From Komagataeibacter swingsii (GTDB taxonomy: Bacteria; Pseudomonadota; Alphaproteobacteria; Acetobacterales; Acetobacteraceae), in NCBI RefSeq assembly GCF_003207895.1, contig NZ_NKUB01000003.1, positions 203,719 to 267,718 on the forward strand: 64,000 nt of DNA, written 5' to 3'. The notes under the pieces were generated by a model. That model worked only from the letters and a program-made list of their open reading frames with translations, was not told the DNA's origin and ran no database searches. Each line of letters opens with the position of its first letter. The first letter of the stretch is position 1. Made by a program: the position numbers and the translations under genes. Positions 1 to 8,961 of the stretch are shown here, piece by piece.

Positions 1-1396
1 AATACTGGAACGTATCGGTTGTCCATTTGAAATCATAGGATTCCATGAACGCGCGGCCATAGACGTCATAGGGGCCGATCGTCTTCAGCGGCGCCAGGCC
101 GCTGGCCAGCGAGGGTTCGTTATAGAAAAACTGCCCCATTTCCTGATTGTTGTTTTCCAGCCAGATGCCACTCTGGATGGTGTGGTGCGCGATGTTGTAC
201 TTGACCGAGGAGGTCATGCCATAACGGGCCTGGTGGGACTGCCAGACCTCCTCCGACAGGGGGGCGGCTTCGGTCGCGCCGGGCAGCACCTGTGACGAGA
301 CGGCTGGGTCGGCATAGGTTCCGTAAAGCACCTGGCTATTGGCGTAGAACAGGGTTTTCCAATGCAGGTTCCTGGTCATCGCCATGTCGAATGTCAGGCC
401 GCCAAGGTAATTGACCTGGTGCTGGCCACCATCATACAGGTCGGCGCCGCCACCATATTTCTGGGCTTCGCGGTAGGCTTTGCCGTAATTCGGGTAAAGG
501 TATTCGCTGCTCCAGCCGCCGTTCTGCACTTCGGTCAACGAAAGGTCGTAATAGGACCACTGGGAATTGTTCGACCAGCTCATGAACCCGGCAATGCGGC
601 TGTCCTGCCCGATGGGCTGCACGATCTTGGCTTCCGCCTGCTGCTGTAGCTGGTCGCCTGCCCCCTTCCATTTGTGTGTGTCGGAACGGGCATAGGAAAT
701 GTACATTTTGGTGCCGGTCCGGTTCATGGCGCCGGTATCAAACCGTCCATATGTGCGGAATGACGCATTGCTGCCGAACATCTGCGACACATCCCCGCCC
801 ATCCTGTCCGACGGGTCGGCGCTTGAAATCTGTATGGAGCCGCCAAGGTTGGTGGTGGACATGGTATCGACCGCCCCCCCACCCTGGGACACCGACATGC
901 CGGCGATATTGTTGGTGATGATGGCCTGCGACAGGTTTTCACCATTCAGGGTGCCATAGGACTGGTCGTTCAGCGGAATGCCGTCAAGCGAGATCCCGAC
1001 GCTGTTCCAGTAAAAGCCGCGCATGTACAGGCTGCTTGACCATGCATCCAGCCCCAGCGCGTCACCGGAGCTGAAGCTCAGCCCCGGCGTGCGCGCCGAC
1101 AGGACCTTCAGGGGATTGGTGCCGGGCACGAACTGCTGCATGACCTTCTGGCCCATGCGCTGTTCCGTGCCGGTGGAAATGTTCCGGCTGGTGCTGACCG
1201 ACAGCGTTTCCGCCCTGGCCGACCGGGGGGATGCGGCGGCCGTGCGCGCGCGTGTTTCCCGTGCGCGGCTGCTTTCCCCCGGGGCCTGATTATGCCCCGA
1301 CTGCGCAAGGGGCGCGGCGGTCGCCGCATGGCAGTCAAGGGACGTGGCTGCGAGAAGCAAGCCACAGAGAGGCAATTTCCGGACCATATATTTCAT
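1..1396 (-). CDS. TonB-dependent outer-membrane receptor, N-terminal part (runs off the left edge)
   Basis: Reading the minus strand from the ATG at 1396 gives an open frame of about 465 codons that continues past base 1. It starts with a basic, hydrophobic signal peptide (MKYMVRKLPLCGLLLAA). A region follows that fits a TonB plug domain: NPLKVLSARTPGL, YMRGFYWNSVGISLDGIPLND and GGAVDTMSTTNLGGSIQI. Alternating aromatic and polar beta-strands then resemble the start of the barrel. Receptors of this family bring iron chelates, cobalamin or other large ligands across the outer membrane using TonB energy; the ligand cannot be told here. A second in-frame ATG lies at 1387. The C-terminal barrel is outside the window, so completeness is unknown. 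Confidence 0.85.
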   Translation of the reverse strand, partial: MKYMVRKLPLCGLLLAATSLDCHAATAAPLAQSGHNQAPGESSRARETRARTAAASPRSARAETLSVSTSRNISTGTEQRMGQKVMQQFVPGTNPLKVLSARTPGLSFSSGDALGLDAWSSSLYMRGFYWNSVGISLDGIPLNDQSYGTLNGENLSQAIITNNIAGMSVSQGGGAVDTMSTTNLGGSIQISSADPSDRMGGDVSQMFGSNASFRTYGRFDTGAMNRTGTKMYISYARSDTHKWKGAGDQLQQQAEAKIVQPIGQDSRIAGFMSWSNNSQWSYYDLSLTEVQNGGWSSEYLYPNYGKAYREAQKYGGGADLYDGGQHQVNYLGGLTFDMAMTRNLHWKTLFYANSQVLYGTYADPAVSSQVLPGATEAAPLSEEVWQSHQARYGMTSSVKYNIAHHTIQSGIWLENNNQEMGQFFYNEPSLASGLAPLKTIGPYDVYGRAFMESYDFKWTTDTFQY

Positions 1397-2169
1397 TCCC
1401 GTTCCAGCTTACTGTTTCGGTGTCACATATATCCAACACGCAAAATAAAACGGTTTGCATGAATGATGCATTATTATGAAGTGTTGGTTTTATATTTGAA
1501 ATAGTCAGGTGTTGTTATACTGGCGCGGCCTTGGGATGTCTGTCGTGGTCCATACGTCCACATGCACCAGAAAACGTTTCATCAACGAAACCATATGGCC
1601 AAAAAACTGGATTTACAAGAATTAAAATATCCTGTCAGGAAAAAATATTGCACCTGTCCGTGATGGACAGGCCAGTTGACTGTTTTTGAATAAAAATATG
1701 CGGTTTTATTTTTATCCCGGCCTGAATCCGTCGATCAGGGATTTGGACACTGTTTGAAAAGTCAGTTCATGATAGCGCTTTAAAATTAAAGGAAGTTTTT
1801 GGTGAAGCTTTTTGCAGAAGCTTCGAAAGAACGCCGCCTTTTTGAAAAAAGGCAGCACCCAAAAACTTTTATTGTTTTTTATCAATGGGTTGTTTTCAAA
1901 CAGTCTCTTGGACAGGGATACGTTTGACCTGATATTCAACAAATTGATGTGAAATGATATTCAGAATCAGCGCGGCGTGCGTGGCGGCATGGATGCATGG
2001 GGCCATGACCGGGGTCTTTACTTGCGGTCCCAATGGGCTGGCGCCCCTGTCCTGGCGCGCAACAGTCTATTCCGTCTGCACTTCAGAAATATTAATGTCC
2101 GATTCCTGTTCTATATAGTACATAAATTTTTCTTATTATTGATCGCGTGTCCTTTATGGCGTTTCACGC
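1397..2169. other. Gene-free stretch between the TonB receptor gene and amtB
   Basis: About 770 bases with no convincing gene. It contains the probable promoter region of the receptor gene, two short hairpins (TCCTGTCAGGA at 1630-1640, and CCTGTCC/GGACAGG arms at 1653-1659 and 1665-1671), and one MITE-like repeat at 1746-1907, listed separately. The rest is unusually AT-rich for this genome. Confidence 0.6.
1746..1907 (+). repeat. MITE-like repeat, copy A (162 bp, terminal inverted repeats)
   Basis: An AT-rich element whose ends are inverted copies of GAGACTGTTTGAAAA (left end here GACACTGTTTGAAAA). It is flanked on both sides by TTG, a possible 3-bp target duplication. Inside are two hairpins, one around GAAGCTTTTTGCAGAAGCTTC and one around GCCGCCTTTTTGAAAAAAGGC. 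It has the same length as, and is nearly identical to, copy B at 46486-46647. There is no transposase inside, so it would have to be moved in trans. The hairpins followed by T-runs could also end transcription. Confidence 0.75.
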
Positions 2170-3504
2170 TCAGTCGCTGCCAATCCTGTCTGTATGGTAG
2201 GCGACCTCGCCATGGGCGCCAAGGTCCAGCCCCATGGCCTCCTCATCTTCGTCGACCCGCAGCGGACAGACATGGCGCGTCAGCGCCAGGGACAGGTATG
2301 TCGTGACAGCCGATACCAGCACGCTGAAGGAAATGCCCAGTATCTGGATGCCCATCTGCCCCCATGGCGTGCGGCCGTGGGGATAGCCCGTCCCCCCAAG
2401 AAAGGATGCGGCAAAGACAACGGTCAGCAGCCCGCCCGTGGCCGCGCCGACGCCATGGATTGAAAAGACATCGAAGGCATCATCAAACCCGAAGCGTTTT
2501 TTCAGGTTGTTGACGGACCACAGGCAGGCCATACTTGTCATGGCGCCAATTGCCAGCGCCGCCATGGGGGCCACATAGCCGCATGCCGGCGTAATCCCCA
2601 CCAGCCCGGCTATGGTGCCGGAAATGATGCCCAGCGTACTCGGGCGGCCATGGCACCGCCATTCAGCCAGGCACCAGCCGATCGCCCCGCCTGCCCCGCC
2701 GATCAGGGTATTGAGCATCAACAGGATGCCCAGCCCGTCGATCGCGTAATTGCAGCCGCCGCAGAAAGCCAGCCAGCCCACAAAAAGCAGGCATCCGCCC
2801 GTATAGGTCATGCTGACGTCATGGGGGGCCATATGCGTGGTGCCCAGTCCGTGCCGCCTGCCCAGCATGATGGCGGCGACCAGTCCGGCCACCCCGGCAT
2901 TGAGGTGGACGACATTGCCCCCGGCAAAATCCTGTATGTCCAGCGGGGCGATCCATCCCCCGCCCCACGCCATATGGGCCATGGGCACGTAATTGATGAA
3001 AAACCATATTGATATGAATATGACAAACGCGCTGAAGCGCATGCGTTCGGCAACCGACCCGACAATGATCCCGACCGTTATGGTCGCGAACAGGGCCATG
3101 AACAGGCAGTAAAGATATTCCGGCAGGCTGCCCGTGGCGCTTTCCACCGTAATGCCACGCAGGAACATCCTGCCAGACCCGCCTATGACCGGCTGCAACG
3201 GGCCTTTGCTGAATATGAGCGAGTAGCCGGCGATCATCCACAGGGCGATGATGAACACCCCGGATGAAAAGACCTGCGTCAGGACGGACAGCACATTCTT
3301 GCTACGCGCCATCCCCCCGTAAAACAGGGCCAGCCCCGGCAGCAGCATCAGCATGACGACAAGACTGCACATCGCAACGAACGTGGTGTCAGCAAGGCTG
3401 TAGGCATGACCGGGCCGGGCGGTGCTGGCGTTCCCCACCGCCGGGAACAGGACGGGCGTAAGGAATACATGGAAAAGCAGAATGATATATCGATGGTATG
3501 CCAT
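2170..3504 (-). CDS. amtB: Amt family ammonium/methylammonium transporter
   Basis: A 444-residue membrane protein of normal Amt length. It has a cleavable-looking N-terminal signal sequence and about eleven hydrophobic segments. Family signatures are present: an early glycine-rich segment ending GLALFYGGMARSKNVLS, FAGGNVVHLNAGVAGLVAA carrying the first pore histidine, and FDVFSIHGVGAATGGLL carrying the second. Amt proteins conduct ammonium and also methylammonium across the inner membrane. It is the last gene of an apparent minus-strand operon with the permease (29-bp gap) and the amine dehydrogenase-like gene. No glnK is adjacent, unlike classical nitrogen-regulated amtB. Given the neighbouring methylamine genes, methylammonium uptake is a reasonable inferred role. 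AGGTC lies about six bases before the ATG. Confidence 0.92.
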   Translation of the reverse strand: MAYHRYIILLFHVFLTPVLFPAVGNASTARPGHAYSLADTTFVAMCSLVVMLMLLPGLALFYGGMARSKNVLSVLTQVFSSGVFIIALWMIAGYSLIFSKGPLQPVIGGSGRMFLRGITVESATGSLPEYLYCLFMALFATITVGIIVGSVAERMRFSAFVIFISIWFFINYVPMAHMAWGGGWIAPLDIQDFAGGNVVHLNAGVAGLVAAIMLGRRHGLGTTHMAPHDVSMTYTGGCLLFVGWLAFCGGCNYAIDGLGILLMLNTLIGGAGGAIGWCLAEWRCHGRPSTLGIISGTIAGLVGITPACGYVAPMAALAIGAMTSMACLWSVNNLKKRFGFDDAFDVFSIHGVGAATGGLLTVVFAASFLGGTGYPHGRTPWGQMGIQILGISFSVLVSAVTTYLSLALTRHVCPLRVDEDEEAMGLDLGAHGEVAYHTDRIGSD

Positions 3505-3533
3505 GTCGTGACCTGCATGTATGCCGGGTGCCG

Positions 3534-4982
3534 CTAGGCCTCGTTATGGGGCGAAACCGACAGGGCGGGTTCGGGGTCGCGTTCACGCAGCCGCAGGCCG
3601 CCCTTGTCCTGTATCCCGCGGCGGTACAGGCACATGAGCAGCGCCAGCACGATCGCCGACAGGGCGATAAGCTGCTCGCGTCGCCCGCCATACCCGACCA
3701 GCGACGGGTTGCAGAACCCGACGACAAGCATGGACATGTTGAACAGCGTCAGGACCCCGGCCACGCCAATCATGCGCCATGGCGGCGCGCCGCCCGCGCC
3801 GCGCCGGGCGTAATGCAGGCGGATGAAGCCGCTCAGCGCCAGGATGATGCACAGGATATACCCGACATTCCCCGCGAATATGATGCCGGTTATGTCGGAT
3901 ATGAAAAACACGATGAACAGGTTGATGACCAGGTCGATGGTCATGGCGCGTCCCGGCACGCCCCGTTCGTTGATGGAATCCAGTTGCCGGACCGTCAGGC
4001 CCCGCGCGGCCAGCCCGTGCAGGGCGCGGCTGGAACCCGAAATGGCGGACCCCATGGCGACAAACTGCGCCAGGCACATGACGGGAATGGCGATATTGGC
4101 AAGGCCAGGCCCGATAATCCGGTTGAGGATATCAACATAGAACCCGATCGGGTCGGCGTTGATCGCGGCCTCCCCTTCCGTCGCGGGCAGCATGACGCAG
4201 CTCAGGATGGTAATGCCGATCACCAGCATGGAGGAAACCAGCAGGGCAAGGCGGATATGGAAGCGGGGATTATGGTATTCAGGCGCGAAGGTGGCGCACA
4301 GTTCCGTGCCGTACGTTGTCCATGACGCAATGAACGACCACACCAGCATGGCCTGGAAGAACGTAAATGCCGATGTATGCGGCAGGTGCCAGTGCAGGTC
4401 ATGGAAATTGAGCCTGACCGTAAAAAAAGGCCCGACAAGGCAGATCAGCGCCATGACCCCCAGCAGGCAGCTTGCAATACGGTTGATGGAGGCGACCAGC
4501 CGGACGCCGCGTATGTTGATCGTGAACACCACCACCATCATCAGGCCCGCGATACAGTGGGGCAGCCCGATTTCGTTTCCAAGCAGGCGGACCGTGCCGG
4601 TCCATGTCGGGAACCACTGCGCCTGCGCCAGCCGGCCGATCTGCAACCCGTTGACGGCCAGTGAAAAACTCCACCCCGTCCAGTAGCCGAAAATGGCAAT
4701 CGCCCCCAGCGGGGTGGCGTCACGCCGCCATGCCTGATGCGCGAACGCCCCGATGCCGCCCGAACATCCGGGCAACGCCAGGGCCATGTCGGCGAAAATC
4801 ATGTTCTGCGCCAGCGCGATCAGGCTGGTCATGCACCATATGGCCAGCGCGCCCCATGCCCCCAGCGGGCCGATTTCAAGACCGATAAGGCAGAAGGTGG
4901 TAATCGGCGGACCAAGGGACAGCAGGACGCCGTCACTCCATTTCAGGGACTGGATATAGCCATTCGTCTTTGGTGAACTCAT
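3534..4982 (-). CDS. APC superfamily amino-acid/amine permease
   Basis: A 482-residue protein with about twelve hydrophobic segments. It begins with a typical APC start region (WSDGVLLSLGPPITTF) and has the glycine-rich TM1/TM6-type loops expected of amino acid-polyamine-organocation transporters. It should be an inner-membrane, ion-coupled importer. It lies between the amine dehydrogenase-like gene (65-bp gap) and amtB in the same orientation, so its substrate is probably a methylated amine, N-methyl amino acid or betaine breakdown product rather than a common amino acid; this is inference from position only. GGGAAA precedes the chosen ATG at a suitable distance. Confidence 0.85.
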   Translation of the reverse strand: MSSPKTNGYIQSLKWSDGVLLSLGPPITTFCLIGLEIGPLGAWGALAIWCMTSLIALAQNMIFADMALALPGCSGGIGAFAHQAWRRDATPLGAIAIFGYWTGWSFSLAVNGLQIGRLAQAQWFPTWTGTVRLLGNEIGLPHCIAGLMMVVVFTINIRGVRLVASINRIASCLLGVMALICLVGPFFTVRLNFHDLHWHLPHTSAFTFFQAMLVWSFIASWTTYGTELCATFAPEYHNPRFHIRLALLVSSMLVIGITILSCVMLPATEGEAAINADPIGFYVDILNRIIGPGLANIAIPVMCLAQFVAMGSAISGSSRALHGLAARGLTVRQLDSINERGVPGRAMTIDLVINLFIVFFISDITGIIFAGNVGYILCIILALSGFIRLHYARRGAGGAPPWRMIGVAGVLTLFNMSMLVVGFCNPSLVGYGGRREQLIALSAIVLALLMCLYRRGIQDKGGLRLRERDPEPALSVSPHNEA

Positions 4983-5047
4983 GCCGTTATTTTCCCAAGA
5001 TGTCGTGACGGACCCGGTCCTGCATGCCAGTGGTCACCCGCGCGGGT

Positions 5048-7006
5048 TCAGATGGCCGCCCCCACGCGCAGGCCGTCGTAAACCGCTTCTTCCGCGGTCC
5101 GGGGCGCCAGGCTGTCGCCAATGACACGGATATCGGGCACGATGCCCCGCGCCGCGCTTTCCAGTCCCGTCACGGATGCATGCCCGGTGGCGAGTACCAG
5201 CGTATCCACGTCGTTCACCATCACCGGCTCATTCGTGACGACATGCTGCAGGAACACCGTGCTGTCATCATGCCCGAACAGCCGGACCAATGGCATGACG
5301 CCGATTTCCTGGCGGGCAAGGACCCCCAGCAGGTCGTCACGCACATAGGGCGGCAACTGGGCGGCGGCATGATGGACCGTGGTGGCGAGACGGACATCAT
5401 GGCCACGGGCCGCCAGGGCCTCGGCAATGCCCGGGCCGATCCAGTCGCCACGCCAGTCAACCACGACGACACGGCGGCCGGGATTGATTTCGCGCCTGAG
5501 GATCTGCCACGCATCGGCAACCTGCATGTCGCCCGCTTCCTCATAAGGCGGCCGGAACGGAATGGCGCCCGTGGCGACGATAAGGGCGTCGGGACGCTCC
5601 GCCGCCAGCATCTCACCCGTAACCGGCGTATTCAGCACGACCTTCACGCCAGCCAGTTCGATCTCGCGCGCCAGATTGGTTATGATGCCGCCAAACTCCG
5701 CCCGGCGCGGCAGTTCCTGGGCCAGGCGGGCCTGCCCGCCCAACTGCCCCGCCGCCTCGAACAGCGTCACGTCATGCCCGCGTTTTGCGGCCGTGACCGC
5801 AGCCTTCATGCCGGCAGGGCCGCCACCGGCGACAAACACGCGCCGGGGGTTTTCCACCGGGGCAAGGTTGCCATAAATCTCTTCACGGCCCGTTTCAGGG
5901 TGCTGGATGCACGAAATGGGCACGCCAAGCTGGAAATGCCCGATGCAGGCCTGGTTGCAGGCGATACAGGCGCGGATATCCCCGCTATGCCCCGACTGCG
6001 CCTTTTCGGGCATGCGCGGGTCACAGATCAGCGCGCGCGTCATGCCGCACACATCCGCGGCGCCTGACGCGATGATGGCGTCGGCTTCCTGCGGCTGGTT
6101 GATGCGGCCGGTCACAAAGACGGGAATGGACAGGTCCGCCCTGATGCGCGCCGCCGCCGGGGCGACGTAGCCCGGCGTCCATGACATGGGGGCCACGATA
6201 TGCACCGCCGCCCCGGCCGAGGCGGATGTCCCCGTCGTGACATTGACATAATCCAGCAGGGGTTCCAGTTCGCGGCAGATCGCGCGCACCTCGTCCGACG
6301 TCAGGCCTTCATCATCGCGTTCACTGTCGCTGATACGCATGCCGACGACAAAGTCGTCGCCTGTCGCAGCACGGATGGCGGCCAGGATTTCACGCGCGAA
6401 ACGCAGGCGGTTTTCCCCTGACCCGCCATATTCATCATCGCGCAAATTGACGCGGGGGTTGAAGAACTGCGCGGGCAGGTAGCCGTGGCTTGCAACGAAT
6501 TCGACCCCGTCCAGCCCCGCGCGCTGCAGGCGGATGGCGGCGGCGACGAACCCGTCGATGATTTCGCGTATCATGCCCGCGTCCAGCGCGCGCGGTATGA
6601 CATGGAAGCGTTCGCTGGGCACGGCGGATGGCGCGTAGGCGACGGTCAGCAGCCCTTCGTGGCGTTCGCATATCTCGCGGCCAGGATGGAATATCTGCCC
6701 GAAAATGGTGCAGCCATGGGCATGGCAGGCATCGGCCAGCCGGGTATAGCCTTCCATGCAGCCATCGTCATTGGCCATCAGGATATGGTTGGTGTAGCGC
6801 GCGCTTTCATGCACGCCCGCCACCTGGATCACGATCAGCCCCGCGCCGCCCGCCGCGCGCGCCGCCTGATAGGCGACCAGCCGGTCATTCACGGTGCCAT
6901 CCGTCGGTATGGTCGTATCATGGCCGGTGGACATGATGCGGTTTTTAAGCGTTGCCCCCCGGATACGCAGCGGCTGGAAAAGATGGGGAAAGCTGGCGGC
7001 CATCAT
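5048..7006 (-). CDS. TMADH/2,4-dienoyl-CoA-reductase-type flavoprotein, probable N-demethylating amine dehydrogenase
   Basis: About 652 residues from the ATG pair at 7006/7003. The frame is open upstream to 7180, but conserved sequence starts with FPHLFQPLRIRGATLKNRI. Order: Old Yellow Enzyme-like FMN barrel (residues 1-~330) with HGYLPAQFFNP and DEYGGSGENRLRF; a [4Fe-4S] motif CIACNQAC with the fourth Cys 12 residues later (SCIQHP); then a pyridine-nucleotide-disulphide-type FAD/ADP domain opening VFVAGGGPAGMKAA. This is the full architecture of trimethylamine and dimethylamine dehydrogenases, N-methylproline demethylases and FadH. HGYLPAQFFNP looks closer to the amine dehydrogenases than to FadH. 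It heads an operon with a permease and amtB beside N-methylglutamate pathway genes, so oxidation of a secondary or tertiary methylamine is likely. The exact substrate is unknown. Confidence 0.82.
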   Translation of the reverse strand: MMAASFPHLFQPLRIRGATLKNRIMSTGHDTTIPTDGTVNDRLVAYQAARAAGGAGLIVIQVAGVHESARYTNHILMANDDGCMEGYTRLADACHAHGCTIFGQIFHPGREICERHEGLLTVAYAPSAVPSERFHVIPRALDAGMIREIIDGFVAAAIRLQRAGLDGVEFVASHGYLPAQFFNPRVNLRDDEYGGSGENRLRFAREILAAIRAATGDDFVVGMRISDSERDDEGLTSDEVRAICRELEPLLDYVNVTTGTSASAGAAVHIVAPMSWTPGYVAPAAARIRADLSIPVFVTGRINQPQEADAIIASGAADVCGMTRALICDPRMPEKAQSGHSGDIRACIACNQACIGHFQLGVPISCIQHPETGREEIYGNLAPVENPRRVFVAGGGPAGMKAAVTAAKRGHDVTLFEAAGQLGGQARLAQELPRRAEFGGIITNLAREIELAGVKVVLNTPVTGEMLAAERPDALIVATGAIPFRPPYEEAGDMQVADAWQILRREINPGRRVVVVDWRGDWIGPGIAEALAARGHDVRLATTVHHAAAQLPPYVRDDLLGVLARQEIGVMPLVRLFGHDDSTVFLQHVVTNEPVMVNDVDTLVLATGHASVTGLESAARGIVPDIRVIGDSLAPRTAEEAVYDGLRVGAAI

Positions 7007-7555
7007 GCGGCGTCCCGATCGGTGGGCGCGGGCCTGTCCCATGTGGGCGGTTTTGGTGCGCCTGCTGTCCCGCAGGGGTGTTTCTGGAAAAGCGCTGACA
7101 TCGCTGATTATAACCCTCTCCACATTTAATGTTACTTGTATGAAACATGTTTGCGGGCGGAACCGGAACAGGCAGGACATGCCGATGCTGCGTGACCGGG
7201 ATGATCATTCCGGATTCGGCCATGATAGGATAATATTTCCTCAAGGGGAAATTTTATTCCTGCTGGTTGCGTCATCCGGGAAATATCGCCATGTAACGTT
7301 GCCTGTCCCTTATTGTGGAACACCATGCAGTGTATCCGTACCGGCACAATGTTTCTTAGACGAAACATTGCAGGCGTGCGTGTTGTCCGTATGTGCCCGA
7401 AACCGGCGCCCTTGCGGCCCTGACGGATTTTTTCCCGGCAAGGCGGGGTGGGCTGGAGCAGATCCGGTTTGAATGGACACATTCGAACTGGTGAAGATGC
7501 TCGTTAAACAATGAGTTGGAGCCATTCCACTGGGCCAGAGTTCAGTGGAATGGCT
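7007..7555. other. Regulatory gap between the amine dehydrogenase-like gene and glnT
   Basis: About 550 bases without a credible gene. It should carry the promoter of the downstream minus-strand operon. Two related inverted repeats are visible: AAACATGTTT near 7142-7151, and CAATGTTTC/GAAACATTG at 7347-7355 and 7362-7370. A strong hairpin at 7519-7556 closes the glnT end. Base composition is mixed and AT-richer than the flanking genes. Confidence 0.5.
7347..7370. promoter_or_regulatory. Perfect 9-bp inverted repeat, candidate operator
   Basis: CAATGTTTC, six bases, then GAAACATTG. A second site built on the same GAAACAT half lies nearer the gene, at about 7141-7152. Perfect symmetry with short spacing in an intergenic promoter region suggests binding of a dimeric regulator such as the LysR or XRE-cupin protein encoded nearby; this has not been shown. 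Confidence 0.4.
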
Positions 7556-7556
7556 C
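7519..7556 (-). terminator. 14-bp stem hairpin directly after glnT
   Basis: GAGCCATTCCACTG at 7519-7532 pairs perfectly with CAGTGGAATGGCTC at 7543-7556, leaving a 10-base loop, and the stem touches the glnT stop codon. There is no strong U-run after the stem on the minus strand, so it may be a processing or stabilising hairpin, or a small dispersed repeat, rather than a classical intrinsic terminator. Confidence 0.5.
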
Positions 7557-8884
7557 TAGCAGTCCAGCGTGGCCTGTCGTTCCCATTCGGACAGATGACC
7601 ACAATAGGCGTTCCATTCCGCCATTTTCAGGTGAATGTACGGATCGACCAGCCCATCGCCCAGCAGGCCGCGCATCGCGGTGCTTGCGTCCAGCGCCCGC
7701 ACCGCATCCAGCAGGTTCAGGGGCAGCGTTCTGGCGTCCCGGACCGTGTGGCCTTCGGTATACATGTTGATATCAAGGGGCTTTCCCGGGTCCAGCCTGC
7801 GCTCCAGCCCATTCAGCCCCGCCGCCAGCAGCGATGCCTGCAGCAGGTACGGATTGGCCGCCCCGTCAGGCAGGCGCATTTCAAAGCGCCCCTTGCCCGG
7901 CACGCGGATCATATGGGTGCGGTTGTCGCCGGCATAGGTCACGGCATTGGGGGACCATGTCGCGCCCGAGACGGTGCGCGGCGCGTTGATGCGCTTGTAG
8001 GAATTCACGACGGGGTTGAGGAACGCGCACAGCGCGCGCGCATTTTCGATCAGGCCGCCGACAAAATGATACCCTTCCGCCGACAGGCCCAGCGGGTCCG
8101 TGTCCGCCTGGCATATATTCGTATCCCCCTTCCACAGCGAGATATGGGCATGGCACCCGCTGCCGGTCAGGTCCATGAAGGGCTTGGGCATGAACGTCGC
8201 CCGCAGCCCGTGCTTTTCGGCGATGGCGCGCGCCATGAATTTGAAAAAGACGTGGCGGTCCGCCGTCACCAGGGCTTCATCGAACATCCAGTTCATCTCG
8301 AACTGGCCGTTCGCGTCCTCATGGTCGTTCTGGTACGGCTCCCAGCCCAGGTGCAGCATGGCGTCGCATATTTCGGTAATCACGTCATAACGCCGCATGA
8401 GGGCGGATGCATCGTAACAGGACTTGGGCGCATTGTCGTGCGGGTCGCCAATGGCCTGCCCGTCGGGCGTCAGCAGGAAGAACTCGCACTCGACCCCGGT
8501 CTTGACCGTAAGGCCCATTTTCGCGGCGCGGGCGATCATGCGGCGCAACGTGTTGCGTGGTCCCTGCGCGATCAGCCCACCATGCATTTTCAGGTCGGAT
8601 GCAAGCCAGCCGACTTCCGGTTTCCACGGCAACTGGACCAGGGTGGCGGGATCGGGCACGGCGACAAGGTCGGGGTCGGCGGGGGAAAGCTGGAACGCCG
8701 CCGCGAACCCGGCAAAGCCCGCCCCCCTTTCCTGCATGCCCCGTATGGCTGATGCCGGGACCAGCTTGGCCCGCTGCGCGCCGGACAGGTCGGTGTAGGA
8801 AATGAGGAAATAGCTTATGCCCCGCCTTTCGGCCTCGGCGGCAAGGTCAACAGGCGTGCATGCCTTGGTAACATCTTGGTCCAT
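7556..8884 (-). CDS. glnT: Type III glutamine synthetase family ligase (GlnT / gamma-glutamylmethylamide synthetase GmaS type)
   Basis: 442 residues from the ATG at 8884; the frame is open to 8989, but the family sequence starts at MDQDVTKACTPVDL. Beta-grasp N-terminus, then the catalytic glutamine synthetase domain: VKTGVECEFFLL (metal-binding Glu), YQNDHEDANGQFEMNW, GSGCHAHISLW, VNSYKRIN and RVPGKGRFEMRLPDGA. It lacks the C-terminal extension and adenylylation loop of GlnA type I. Family members ligate glutamate with ammonia or, as GmaS, with methylamine to give gamma-glutamylmethylamide, using ATP. Placement directly after mgsABC, and opposite mgdABCD, argues for the GmaS role, the first step of the N-methylglutamate pathway. 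Sequence alone does not separate GmaS from GlnT. Confidence 0.85.
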   Translation of the reverse strand: MDQDVTKACTPVDLAAEAERRGISYFLISYTDLSGAQRAKLVPASAIRGMQERGAGFAGFAAAFQLSPADPDLVAVPDPATLVQLPWKPEVGWLASDLKMHGGLIAQGPRNTLRRMIARAAKMGLTVKTGVECEFFLLTPDGQAIGDPHDNAPKSCYDASALMRRYDVITEICDAMLHLGWEPYQNDHEDANGQFEMNWMFDEALVTADRHVFFKFMARAIAEKHGLRATFMPKPFMDLTGSGCHAHISLWKGDTNICQADTDPLGLSAEGYHFVGGLIENARALCAFLNPVVNSYKRINAPRTVSGATWSPNAVTYAGDNRTHMIRVPGKGRFEMRLPDGAANPYLLQASLLAAGLNGLERRLDPGKPLDINMYTEGHTVRDARTLPLNLLDAVRALDASTAMRGLLGDGLVDPYIHLKMAEWNAYCGHLSEWERQATLDC

Positions 8885-8961
8885 CACCACAATATCCGTA
8901 TTCAGTATATTTGAAAAACACGAAGGGGGGCGCGCCCTGCGCGGCGTTGCTCCCTGTGGTT

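Noticed and set aside
1977..2306. Plus-strand open frame overlapping the end of amtB
   Set aside because: It has no ribosome site, is basic and low in hydrophobic pattern, and is antisense to the conserved end of amtB.
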